From Methylobacillus flagellatus_A (lineage in GTDB: Bacteria > Pseudomonadota > Gammaproteobacteria > Burkholderiales > Methylophilaceae), in the NCBI RefSeq assembly GCF_031344055.1, contig NZ_JADBEN010000001.1: 64,000 bases of DNA. The stretch is one strand, 5' to 3'. The notes below the pieces were generated by a model. The model made no database searches and was not told where the DNA came from. It saw nothing but the letters and a program-made list of their open reading frames with translations. Positions 41,914 to 50,343 of the stretch are shown here, one piece after another; the first letter of the stretch is position 1; each line of letters begins with the position of its first letter. Both the position numbers and the translations under genes were made by a program.

Positions 41914-42426
41914 ATGAGCCCGGTCAGGCATCACGACACCATATCTTCCCTACCTGACGAAGCATCCGACCATACGATCGCGACTTGGGAAAATACCATT
42001 CGCCAGGGAAACCGCGCCTATTCCGACAAGCAGGACCAGCTAGCATTGCGGCAATACCAGACTGCGCTCGAGCAGGCCAAGTTGCTGCTCAGGGAGTGCG
42101 TGCAGGCGGATGAGCAGGCCGTGCCGATCGATACCGTGTTTGCCGCCTATGTGGTATCCCACCATAACCTCGCCAATGTTTATGCCCGCCAGGGAGATAT
42201 CAATACTGCGGCATGCCGGCTGTGCGAGGTGCACCAATGCCTGTCGCGCATTTGCTCCGATCCCGCGATGCATTGCGCATTGCGCGAAGCAGCCCAGCGT
42301 CACGGGCGCTGTACATACAGAGAACTATTGAACTTTAGCCAGCTGTATAGTCAACATCCTTTAGTAGCGAGGACCTTGCGTGTCTGCGGGCAGTTCTGTA
42401 GCCTGCAAGACCAGCCGCTACACTAA
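41914..42426 (+). CDS. TPR-like hypothetical protein
   Basis: A 170-residue helical protein with a tetratricopeptide-like pair: GNRAYSDKQDQLALRQYQTALEQAKLLL and SHHNLANVYARQGDINTAACRL. Several cysteines cluster in the second half. It is a short protein of a kind found scattered in proteobacteria, without known role. It stands between the EAL gene and sodA and has its own upstream region. Confidence 0.6.
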   Translation: MSPVRHHDTISSLPDEASDHTIATWENTIRQGNRAYSDKQDQLALRQYQTALEQAKLLLRECVQADEQAVPIDTVFAAYVVSHHNLANVYARQGDINTAACRLCEVHQCLSRICSDPAMHCALREAAQRHGRCTYRELLNFSQLYSQHPLVARTLRVCGQFCSLQDQPLH

Positions 42427-42550
42427 ATCCTGAATCCCAGTGAGATTTTCTGTGCTAAAAAGCATAAGATAGCTCGTGCAGATTGACTGCGGCAACCGGG
42501 TTCAACATTCCCTCTAAAATTTAACGATCAAAAAACTAAGGAGCAAAATA

Positions 42551-43165
42551 ATGGCGTATACATTACCCCCCCTTGATTATGCTTATACGGCCCTCGAGCC
42601 GCACATCGATGCCCAGACCATGGAAATCCACCATACCAAGCATCACCAGACTTATATCAACAACGTGAATGCCGCCATCGAAGGCACGCCTTTTGCGGAC
42701 GAGCCGGTAGAGTCGCTTGTCGCCAAGCTGGACAGCCTGCCGGAAAACCTGCGCGGCCCGGTGCGCAACAATGGCGGCGGCCATGCCAACCATAGCCTGT
42801 TCTGGAAGGTCATGTCCCCTAATGGCGGCGGAGAACCTACCGGCGCCTTGGCGGACGCGATCAAGGCCGACATCGGCGGTTTCGATACATTCAAGGAAGC
42901 CTTCACCAAGGCTGCTCTGACGCGTTTCGGCAGCGGCTGGGCATGGCTGTCCGTGACTCCCGAGAAGAAGCTGATTGTGGAAAGCAGCGCCAACCAGGAT
43001 AACCCCTTGTCCCACGGCAACACGCCGATTCTTGGCCTGGATGTCTGGGAGCATGCCTACTACTTGCGCTACCAGAACCGCCGCCCGGAATATATCGGCG
43101 CGTTCTTCAATGTCATCAACTGGGATGAGGTCGCACGCCGTTACCAGGAAGCCTTGTCCAAGTAG
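42551..43165 (+). CDS. sodA: Superoxide dismutase, Mn-type (Fe/Mn family)
   Basis: A 204-residue cytosolic superoxide dismutase. The ligands are in MEIHHTKHHQTY, NNGGGHANHSLFW and DVWEHAYYLRYQNRRPEYI. Residues marking the manganese type are GGHANHS and the NQDNPL glutamine, as in E. coli SodA, so I call it Mn-preferring. The ribosome site AAGGAG is strong. A ZIP transporter gene starts 15 bases later. Confidence 0.93.
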   Translation: MAYTLPPLDYAYTALEPHIDAQTMEIHHTKHHQTYINNVNAAIEGTPFADEPVESLVAKLDSLPENLRGPVRNNGGGHANHSLFWKVMSPNGGGEPTGALADAIKADIGGFDTFKEAFTKAALTRFGSGWAWLSVTPEKKLIVESSANQDNPLSHGNTPILGLDVWEHAYYLRYQNRRPEYIGAFFNVINWDEVARRYQEALSK

Positions 43166-43180
43166 GGACTGGAACGTGTC

Positions 43181-44083
43181 ATGAACTTCCCCTTCATTCT
43201 CGCTAACAACCGGCAAAAGCTATGGCTGTGGATGATAGCCCTGGGTATCCTGGGCTTCATTCTGTTTTTGGTGCAATCGTTTGGGGATTGGGGGCAAGCC
43301 GCCTGGGACGTACCCCAGGTGCGCGATGCCTTTTGGGGAGGCTCCGCCGCGGCATTGGCAACGGCGGCAGGCACTTTGCCGGTCTTCTTCTGGAAGCAGC
43401 TGCCTGACCGCATCATGGATACCTTGTTCGGCTTTGGGGCGGGCGTCATGCTCGCCGCCAGCGCCTTTTCACTGATCGTGCCGGGCATCGAGTCGGCCCA
43501 GGCCCAAGGCGCGAGCGCATGGGGCGCCGCCTCCATGGTGGGCGGCAGCATCATTATTGGCGCCGCACTGTTGTTGGCGTTGGAGCGCTGGGTGCCGCAC
43601 GAGCACTTCATCAAGGGCATGGAACGCGAGAATACGCTGGCCTTGAAGCGTACCTGGCTATTCGTATTTGCCATTGCGTTGCACAACGTGCCGGAAGGCT
43701 TGGCGATTGGCGTAGGCTTTGCGGGCGGCGACGTCGTGCGCGGCGGCGCACTGGCTACCGGGATCGCGATCCAGGATATCCCGGAAGGCTTCGTCGTGGC
43801 GATGGCCTTGGCGGTGGTGGGCTATTCCCGCCGCACCGCGATATTGATCGGGATGGCGAGCGGGCTGGTCGAGCCCGCAGGCGCCGTGCTCGGCGCTGCG
43901 ATTGTGAGCTCTTCTGCGGCGCTATTGCCCTGGGGTTTGGGTATCGCGGCAGGCGCCATGCTGTTCGTGGTGAGTCACGAGATTATTCCAGAGTCGCACC
44001 GCAAGGGACATGAAGTCTTTGCGACCAGCGGCTTGATTATCGGCTTCGTGCTGATGATGATGCTGGATACTGCCCTGGCTTGA
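43181..44083 (+). CDS. ZIP-family metal transporter
   Basis: A 300-residue inner-membrane transporter of the ZIP family. The metal site is formed by HNVPEGLAIGVGF in helix 4 and QDIPEGFVVAMAL in helix 5; SHEIIPESH follows near the end. An N-terminal hydrophobic extension with an extra helix precedes the core. It lies 15 bases behind sodA, so import of manganese for the enzyme is an attractive guess, although ZIP proteins also take zinc or iron. Confidence 0.9.
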   Translation: MNFPFILANNRQKLWLWMIALGILGFILFLVQSFGDWGQAAWDVPQVRDAFWGGSAAALATAAGTLPVFFWKQLPDRIMDTLFGFGAGVMLAASAFSLIVPGIESAQAQGASAWGAASMVGGSIIIGAALLLALERWVPHEHFIKGMERENTLALKRTWLFVFAIALHNVPEGLAIGVGFAGGDVVRGGALATGIAIQDIPEGFVVAMALAVVGYSRRTAILIGMASGLVEPAGAVLGAAIVSSSAALLPWGLGIAAGAMLFVVSHEIIPESHRKGHEVFATSGLIIGFVLMMMLDTALA

Positions 44084-44101
44084 CGTGCAGTATTGAGGAA
44101 C

Positions 44102-44608
44102 TTAGCGGCTGTCTTCCATGCGGCGGGCGCCGTTGAAACGCTTGGCCCAGTAATTGTCCGTCATATCGACGACCTGCACGCCGCCGCCCGAACTGGGGGC
44201 GTGGATGAACTTCTGGTTGCCAAGATAAATCCCGACATGCGAGAACGCGGATTTCAAGGTGTTGAAAAACACCAAATCCCCCGGCTGCAGCTGTTCCTGT
44301 GAGACCGGCTGTCCGAGCTTGCTGATGGCTTTTGCGCCGTGAGGCAGGGTCATGCTGGTGGACTGCTGGAAGACATAACGCACAAAGCCGCTGCAATCGA
44401 ACCCGGTTTCTGGCGATATTCCACCGTAGCTGTACTTGATGCCGGTCAGGCTCAAGGCGTTGATGAGCACTTCCTGCACGGATTCGGTCCAGCCCTGCGT
44501 CGCTTCCATTGCATCCTGCTGGAACTGCCGGGCAGCGCTGACCTCTCCCGCCCAGGAAGGGGAATTGTTCAGCAACATCAAAACAGCAAAAATGGCAGGT
44601 AATTTCAT
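44102..44608 (-). CDS. NlpC/P60-family cell-wall hydrolase (Spr-like)
   Basis: A 168-residue exported endopeptidase that cuts peptidoglycan cross-links or stems. Signal peptide about 1-20 (MLLNNSPSWA). The catalytic Cys is in TGFDCSGFVRYVFQQS, the His in SHVGIYLG, and the third residue follows in KFIHAPSSG. GGGAG precedes the ATG at 44608. The open frame extends far upstream across the next genes, but that part is not coding. It is convergent with the ZIP gene. Confidence 0.93.
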   Translation of the reverse strand: MKLPAIFAVLMLLNNSPSWAGEVSAARQFQQDAMEATQGWTESVQEVLINALSLTGIKYSYGGISPETGFDCSGFVRYVFQQSTSMTLPHGAKAISKLGQPVSQEQLQPGDLVFFNTLKSAFSHVGIYLGNQKFIHAPSSGGGVQVVDMTDNYWAKRFNGARRMEDSR

Positions 44609-44770
44609 CAGCACTCCCGATTCTATTAGTTTATTTTCGGTTCTGTAAACCAGTTCTTTAAGTTTTTCTGAAACTCGAACGCCAGCGCGACTGTCTTGGC
44701 AATAAGGAAAGGGAAGCTTGATGGCTTGGTGTAGAATGGCTTTGTCGATGTTGGAATAAGGCATGTCATC

Positions 44771-45106
44771 ATGAGTTCGAGCGCTTATCCACTTATGCAG
44801 AAATTGAAGACCAATCTTGACGATGCAAGGCGCCGCGAGGTGCTGCACCATTTGAGTCCGGAAGAAATGGAGCAAACCCTGGCGGAATATGCCAGCCATT
44901 TCAGGCTGGGGTCGCGTGAGCGGGCGCGGCTGCTGGCAGAATCTGTCGCCAGGCGCATCCACGGGACGGGCAGCCGCCTGAAACGCGCGGGCAAGCAGGC
45001 GGTCAAGCATGTGGGTGCAAAAGTGGCCCATGCCGCCAGCCACAAGCTCAAGGAAATGGCTGCGCGCATCGAGCAGCGTGCCGATCGCCTGGATCAGGAC
45101 GAATAA
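44771..45106 (+). CDS. Hypothetical protein before the UbiB-family gene
   Basis: A 111-residue, highly charged, mostly helical protein (LKTNLDDARRREVLHHLSPEEMEQTLAEYASHF, then basic and A/K-rich). A phasin-like or nucleoid-associated character is possible, but no family is recognised. It ends 30 bases before the UbiB-family gene and is likely co-transcribed. Confidence 0.55.
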   Translation: MSSSAYPLMQKLKTNLDDARRREVLHHLSPEEMEQTLAEYASHFRLGSRERARLLAESVARRIHGTGSRLKRAGKQAVKHVGAKVAHAASHKLKEMAARIEQRADRLDQDE

Positions 45107-45136
45107 TACAAACTCAGTTTTTTGGCCGGGAAGACT

Positions 45137-46816
45137 ATGCTGCGTGAAACAATTTCGGTAATGCGTGATTTCAAGCGTGTGCGTGCGATTGGCCGCATCC
45201 TCATGCATTATGGCTGGGGTGATATTGCGGAACGGCTCGGCAAGCGCAGTTGGTTGCGCCGCGCGGGCAATGCGCTCAATTCGGAAGCCTCGCGTGAAAT
45301 CATGCAACTGCCTTCTGAAGTCCGCGCGCGCATGGCGCTGCAGGAGTTGGGACCGACCTTTGTCAAGATGGGACAGGTGCTGGCAACGCGCCCGGATATT
45401 TTCCCTCCCAATTGGATAGAAGAGCTGTCCAAGCTGCAGGACCAGGTGCCGCCCGTGCCGTTCGAGGATATGCTGCCCGGCCTGCAGGAAGCGCTTGGCA
45501 AATCCCCGTTCGAGGTATTCCGCGATTTCGATACCACGCCCGTGGCGGGCGCCTCGATTGCCCAGGTATACCAAGCCAAGCTGCAGGACGGCACCCCGGT
45601 GATCCTGAAATTGCGCCGGCCCGGCATACGCGAGAACATTGACGCCGACCTGCGCCTGCTGCACCACATCGCGCGCCTGATCGAGGCTGAAGTGGAGGAG
45701 GCGCGGCGCTTCAACCCCACCGAGATCGTGGACCAGTTCTCCAAGTCATTGAAGCGCGAGCTCGACCTCGCGTTGGAAGGGCGCAATACCGAGCGCTTCG
45801 CGCGCAACTTCCTCACTGACAAAACCACCAGTTTCGCCAAGATTTATTGGGATTACACCAGCGAAAGCGTGTTGGTGATGGAAAAGATCAACGGCATACC
45901 GGGCAATAGCTTGGAGGAGGCGCGCCAAGCCGGGATGGACTTGCCCCTGCTTGCCGCACGCGGCGCGGATGCCGTCATGAAGATGGTCTTGATCGACGGC
46001 TTTTTCCATGCCGACCCGCATCCCGGCAATATCTTTTTCCTGCCGGAAAACAAGATCGCCGTGATTGATTGCGGCATGGTCGGGCGCATCAGCATAGACC
46101 GGCGCAACGAAATTGCCGACCTGCTCGCCGCGCTGGTGTCGCGCGACATTGATACCCTGCGCGGTATCCTGATCACGTGGGCTGGCAATGTAGTGGTGGA
46201 CGAGGACAAGCTGGGGGCTGATGTCGATGAGTTTATCTGTACCTATGACAATGCGCCGCTCAAGCACATCAGTTTCGGCATTCTCTTGAACGACCTCACC
46301 ACGATCATGCGCGAGAACCATCTGTCGGTGCCGCCTGACCTCACCATGTTGTTCAAGGCGTTGATCACCCTGGAAGGCCTGGGGCGTCAGCTTGATCCTG
46401 ATTTCCAGATCATCAGCCACCTCACGCCTTTCGTGAAGAAGATCATCATCGAGCGCTACATGCCCAAGACCTTGTGGCGCAAGGGTACGCGCGGCTTCAG
46501 CAAGACGCTGGGAGCCGTGAGCGACCTGCCCGGCGACGTGTCGCAGGTGCTGAAGGAGGCGGGACGGGGCAGGTTGAAGCTCAACCTGGACTTGAAGCGC
46601 CTGGACCACTTCGGGCACCAGCTCGACCACAGCACCAACCGCCTCACCATGGCGCTGATCACCGCCTCGCTGATCATCGGCTCGTCCATCGTCATGACGG
46701 TGCGAGGCGGGCCCGAGCTTTTCGGCCTGCCCGCGTTCGGTTTTCTTGGCTTTTTCCTCGCGTTCGTCATCGGCATCATGTTGATGATCTCAATCTGGCG
46801 TTCAGGCAAGGATTGA
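45137..46816 (+). CDS. ABC1/AarF/UbiB-family kinase-like protein
   Basis: A 559-residue atypical protein-kinase-like ATPase needed for ubiquinone (or related lipid) handling. Hallmarks are the KxGQ motif in FVKMGQVLATRPD, the A-rich loop VAGASIAQVYQAKL, the EGRNTERFARNF region, HADPHPGNIF as the catalytic loop and IDCGMVG as the DFG-like motif. Two C-terminal membrane helices (ALITASLIIGSSIVMTV and LGFFLAFVIGIMLMISI) end it. I start at 45137 (GGGA upstream). A role as ubiB is plausible but not fixed. Confidence 0.92.
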   Translation: MLRETISVMRDFKRVRAIGRILMHYGWGDIAERLGKRSWLRRAGNALNSEASREIMQLPSEVRARMALQELGPTFVKMGQVLATRPDIFPPNWIEELSKLQDQVPPVPFEDMLPGLQEALGKSPFEVFRDFDTTPVAGASIAQVYQAKLQDGTPVILKLRRPGIRENIDADLRLLHHIARLIEAEVEEARRFNPTEIVDQFSKSLKRELDLALEGRNTERFARNFLTDKTTSFAKIYWDYTSESVLVMEKINGIPGNSLEEARQAGMDLPLLAARGADAVMKMVLIDGFFHADPHPGNIFFLPENKIAVIDCGMVGRISIDRRNEIADLLAALVSRDIDTLRGILITWAGNVVVDEDKLGADVDEFICTYDNAPLKHISFGILLNDLTTIMRENHLSVPPDLTMLFKALITLEGLGRQLDPDFQIISHLTPFVKKIIIERYMPKTLWRKGTRGFSKTLGAVSDLPGDVSQVLKEAGRGRLKLNLDLKRLDHFGHQLDHSTNRLTMALITASLIIGSSIVMTVRGGPELFGLPAFGFLGFFLAFVIGIMLMISIWRSGKD

Positions 46817-46857
46817 GCTCTCCATCGCCAGCCTGGTGCTGGCACCCGGCGGTAGCT

Positions 46858-46886
46858 GGCATTTGCACTGTTTTGGTGCAAATGCC
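46858..46886. repeat. Hairpin between the UbiB-family and ATP-grasp genes
   Basis: GGCATTTGCAC and GTGCAAATGCC pair perfectly around a seven-base loop, about 40 bases after the UbiB-family stop. There is no T run, so a terminator role is uncertain. Confidence 0.5.
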
Positions 46887-46967
46887 TGATGTTATTGATT
46901 GCTATATTTTTAACGCAATGAATAACAAGGAATTTTTATCTGGCATGACCCTTGCGAGAGGTATTGC

Positions 46968-48389
46968 ATGGATACCGCTAAGAAAAAACCTTTTGACGAG
47001 ATGTTCCTGCAAGACGAAGCGGTACGGCCAATCTATGCCGAGTACGCTGCCTGGCTGCAAGGGGTGCCGCACCAGCAGCTTGAGAGCAAGCGCCAGGAAG
47101 CCGAACTGCTGTTTCGCCGGGTAGGGATCACCTTCAACGTCTATGGCGAGGATGCCGGCGCGGAACGCCTGATCCCGTTCGATGTCGTGCCGCGCGTCCT
47201 TTCCGCCGGCGAGTGGTCGCGTCTGTCCGACGGCGCGATCCAGCGCGTCAAGGCGCTGAACATGTTCCTGCATGATATCTACCATGACCAGGACATCATC
47301 AAGGCGGCCATTGTGCCGTCCAGCATATTGGCGAACGCGCAATACCGCCCCGAAATGTTCGGCGTGGACGTGCCCAAGGGCGTTTATGCCCACATCGCCG
47401 GCGTCGATCTGGTCCGCACCGGCGAAAACGACTTCTACGTGCTGGAAGACAACCTGCGCACGCCTTCCGGGGTTTCCTACATGCTGGAAAACCGCAAGAT
47501 GATGATGCGCCTGTTTCCCGAATTGTTCCGCCGCTACCCGGTGGCGCCGGTCGAGCACTATCCGCAGGTCCTGCTCAACAACCTGCGAGCCGTGGCGCAG
47601 GCCGGCGTGCATGAGCCGACGGTGGTGCTGCTGACGCCAGGAGCCTACAACAGCGCCTATTTCGAACATGCCTTCATCGCCCAGCAAATGGGCATCGAGC
47701 TGGTGGAAGGCCAGGACCTGTTCGTGCGCAACAACGCGGTCTATATGCGCACGACCGAAGGCCCCAAGCGCGTGGACGTGATCTACCGCCGCATCGACGA
47801 CGACTTCATCGACCCGTTGAGCTTCCGTCCCGACAGCATGCTGGGGGTGCCGGGCCTGCTTTCGGTCTACCGCAATGGCGGCGTCACGCTGGCGAATGCG
47901 GTGGGCACCGGGGTGGCGGACGACAAGGACACCTACATCTATGTGCCCGAGATGATCCGGTTCTATCTAGGCGAAGAGCCTATTCTGTCGAACGTGCCGA
48001 CTTACCAGCTCAGCAAGGCGGACGACCTCAAGTACGTACTGGACAACCTGGCGGAACTGGTGGTGAAGGAGGTCCAGGGGTCGGGCGGCTACGGCATGCT
48101 GGTCGGGCCGTCCGCCAGCAAGCAGGAGCTGGAGGATTTCCGCCAGCGCATCCTGGCGAACCCGGCCAACTACATCGCCCAGCCGACGCTGGCGTTGTCG
48201 ACTTGCCCGACCTTGGTGGAAAAGGGGATCGCGCCACGGCATGTCGACCTGCGGCCCTTCGTGTTGTCGGGCAAGACGGTCAGCCTGGTGCCGGGCGCGT
48301 TATGCCGTGTCGCGTTGCGCGAAGGCTCCCTGGTGGTGAATTCCTCGCAAGGGGGCGGCACCAAGGACACCTGGATTTTGAAAGATTGA
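46968..48389 (+). CDS. Circularly permuted ATP-grasp protein (DUF404/407)
   Basis: A 473-residue enzyme of the circularly permuted ATP-grasp group (type 2), which would join an amine or amino acid to a carboxylate using ATP. Features include RVGITFNVYGEDAGAERLIPFDVVPR, ILANAQYRPEMFGVDVP, DFYVLEDNLRTPSGVSYMLENR and VVKEVQGSGGYGMLVGPSA. It heads a tight run with the alpha-E gene (four-base gap) and a transglutaminase, a conserved module often found with Anbu, here at 63120. Proposed product is a peptide-like compound; its chemistry is unproved. Confidence 0.92.
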   Translation: MDTAKKKPFDEMFLQDEAVRPIYAEYAAWLQGVPHQQLESKRQEAELLFRRVGITFNVYGEDAGAERLIPFDVVPRVLSAGEWSRLSDGAIQRVKALNMFLHDIYHDQDIIKAAIVPSSILANAQYRPEMFGVDVPKGVYAHIAGVDLVRTGENDFYVLEDNLRTPSGVSYMLENRKMMMRLFPELFRRYPVAPVEHYPQVLLNNLRAVAQAGVHEPTVVLLTPGAYNSAYFEHAFIAQQMGIELVEGQDLFVRNNAVYMRTTEGPKRVDVIYRRIDDDFIDPLSFRPDSMLGVPGLLSVYRNGGVTLANAVGTGVADDKDTYIYVPEMIRFYLGEEPILSNVPTYQLSKADDLKYVLDNLAELVVKEVQGSGGYGMLVGPSASKQELEDFRQRILANPANYIAQPTLALSTCPTLVEKGIAPRHVDLRPFVLSGKTVSLVPGALCRVALREGSLVVNSSQGGGTKDTWILKD

Positions 48390-48393
48390 TGCC

Positions 48394-49362
48394 ATGCTAA
48401 GCAGAACCGCAGATCATTTGTACTGGATGGCGCGCTACATCGAACGCGCCGAGAACATGGCGCGCGTGCTGGACGTGACTTACAACATGTCGTTGGTGCC
48501 GAACGCTTCGCAGAGCGAAACCACGCTATGGGAACCTGCATTGCAGATTGCCGGCGGCGTGGATAGCTATCGCCGGGATTACGGCGAAGTGACGGCGGCC
48601 GGCGTGGTGCGCTTCCTCGCCATGGATACGCACAACCCGTCCAGCATCTATTCGACCTTGCGCAGCGCGCGCGAAAACGCGCGTTCCGTGCGCGTCACGC
48701 TCTCTGCGGAAACCTGGGAAAACATCAATGCGCTATGGCTGGAATTCAGCCAGTTTGTCGGCATGGACTTGATGCAGAAGGGGCTGGGCGAGTTCTGCGA
48801 CTGGGTGAAGTCCCGCTCCCACCTGTTCCGCGGCGTGAGCTTCGGCACCATGCTGCGGGACGACGCGTTCCGCTTCCTGCGCCTGGGGACGTTCATCGAG
48901 CGGGCAGACAATACCGCGCGCCTGCTCGACGTCAAATATCATTTGCTGCTGCCCCGCGACGAAGAAGTGGGCGGCGCGGTGGATTATTACGAGTGGAGCG
49001 CGATATTGCGCGCAGTCTCCGCCTTCCAGGCCTACCAGAAGGTGTTCAACGACGCGATCGAGCCATGGAAGGTGGCGGAATTGCTGGTATTGCGTGAGGA
49101 TATGCCGCGCTCATTGCATGCCTGCTTTTCCGAGATCACGCCCATCCTGGACCAGCTCAGCGGCCGCCATAGCAGCGAATGCAGGCGTCTTGCAGGCGAG
49201 CTGCACGCACGGCTGCGTTATGGACGCATGAACGATATTTTTCAGGAAGGGCTGCACGAATTCCTCACCGATTTCATCACTTCCAACAACAATCTCGGTG
49301 CCGAGATCCAGCGCACCTTCTTGAATGCGCCGATCAATGGCCTAGCCGCCGAGACTGAATGA
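48394..49362 (+). CDS. Alpha-E domain protein (DUF403)
   Basis: A 322-residue all-helical alpha-E protein. MLSRTADHLYWMARYIERAENMARVLDVTYN at the start and FIERADNTARLLDVKYHLLLP in the middle are the twin conserved E-R-A/D-N motifs. Its biochemical role is unknown; it always travels with the ATP-grasp partner and may bind its product or act with it. It sits four bases after the ATP-grasp gene and 13 before the transglutaminase gene. Confidence 0.92.
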   Translation: MLSRTADHLYWMARYIERAENMARVLDVTYNMSLVPNASQSETTLWEPALQIAGGVDSYRRDYGEVTAAGVVRFLAMDTHNPSSIYSTLRSARENARSVRVTLSAETWENINALWLEFSQFVGMDLMQKGLGEFCDWVKSRSHLFRGVSFGTMLRDDAFRFLRLGTFIERADNTARLLDVKYHLLLPRDEEVGGAVDYYEWSAILRAVSAFQAYQKVFNDAIEPWKVAELLVLREDMPRSLHACFSEITPILDQLSGRHSSECRRLAGELHARLRYGRMNDIFQEGLHEFLTDFITSNNNLGAEIQRTFLNAPINGLAAETE

Positions 49363-49375
49363 ATGGAGCATTGCC

Positions 49376-50167
49376 ATGCAGTTCACGATCAACCACCGCA
49401 CGCATTATCTCTACACTGATATCGTCAACTACACCATCCAGAAACTGCGCCTGACGCCGCAGGACGGCTTCGGCCAGCGGGTGAGGCGCTGGGAGATCCG
49501 GGTCAATGGCCACCTGCAGCGTCACGACGATGCCTATGGCAATGCAGCGCATCTGCTGGTGCTGGATACCCCGCATGAAGAAATCAATATCCTGGCCACG
49601 GGTGAGGTGGAAACAGGCCTGGATATCCCGCCTGCATACGATATGCTGCCGCGCGAGATTTATTTGCGTACCACTGCACTGACGGCTACGGATGCAATCC
49701 TGCGCAACTTTGCGGAGCAATTCCGAGTCAATCAGCCTAACGAGCAAGCGCTGGACGACATGATGCATGCGATCGTGGACAAAGTGCCGTACAACCGTGG
49801 CGTGACTGCCGTGGATACCTCCGCTGCCGAAGCATTCCGCAGCGGGCACGGCGTCTGCCAGGATCATGCGCATATTTTCATTGCTTGCTGCCGTCACCTG
49901 GGCATCCCCGCACGCTATGTGAGCGGTTACCTGTTCACTAATGACGGCAGCTTGATGGAAAGCCATGCCTGGGCTGATGCATGGATGCCGTCCGGCTGGA
50001 CCAGCTTCGACGTATCCAACCGTTGCAGGACCAATGGCGTGCACGTGCGCCTGGCGACCGGCCTGGATTACGGCGACGCCTGCCCTGTGAGCGGCATGCG
50101 CGTGGGCGGCGGGTTGGAGACGATGACGGTGGGGGTGCATGTCAGCCAACTCCAATCCCAACAATGA
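49376..50167 (+). CDS. Transglutaminase-like cysteine peptidase/amidase
   Basis: A 263-residue protein with the bacterial transglutaminase-like N-terminal strand region (INHRTHYLYTDIVNYTIQKLRLTP) followed by the catalytic domain. The triad is Cys in SGHGVCQDHAHIFI, His in MESHAWADAW and Asp in WTSFDVSNR. It probably hydrolyses or forms amide bonds on the module's product. Last gene of the three-gene operon; a large hairpin follows directly. Confidence 0.93.
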   Translation: MQFTINHRTHYLYTDIVNYTIQKLRLTPQDGFGQRVRRWEIRVNGHLQRHDDAYGNAAHLLVLDTPHEEINILATGEVETGLDIPPAYDMLPREIYLRTTALTATDAILRNFAEQFRVNQPNEQALDDMMHAIVDKVPYNRGVTAVDTSAAEAFRSGHGVCQDHAHIFIACCRHLGIPARYVSGYLFTNDGSLMESHAWADAWMPSGWTSFDVSNRCRTNGVHVRLATGLDYGDACPVSGMRVGGGLETMTVGVHVSQLQSQQ

Positions 50168-50169
50168 TC

Positions 50170-50268
50170 GCGATGCAGAAAAAGCGTCTGGCGGCGTTGC
50201 ATCCACTTGCCGTACTTCAGTGTACTGTCTGCGTGGATGCGCCTTGCCAGCCACTTTTTCTGCATCGC
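50170..50268. repeat. 99-nt hairpin element with 15-bp perfect terminal arms
   Basis: GCGATGCAGAAAAAG (50170-50184) pairs with its exact inverse at 50254-50268. CTGGC/GCCAG (50188-50192 with 50246-50250) and GCATCCAC/GTGGATGC (50199-50206 with 50233-50240) continue the stem inward, and the tip holds GTACTTCAGTGTAC. It starts two bases after the transglutaminase stop. It could be a transcription or mRNA-stability element, or a small mobile repeat of the MITE or REP kind. No T run follows. Confidence 0.7.
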
Positions 50269-50343
50269 TCGGTTTAGGGGATTTGTCCACCAGGTTTTTA
50301 GGGTTTCTGGTTTAGATAGCCGGAAGTATTACAAGGAAAACGC

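Noticed and set aside
44609..45667. Upstream extension of the NlpC/P60 frame
   Set aside because: It runs antisense through the hypothetical gene and the UbiB-family gene. The signal peptide and ribosome site put the real start at 44608.
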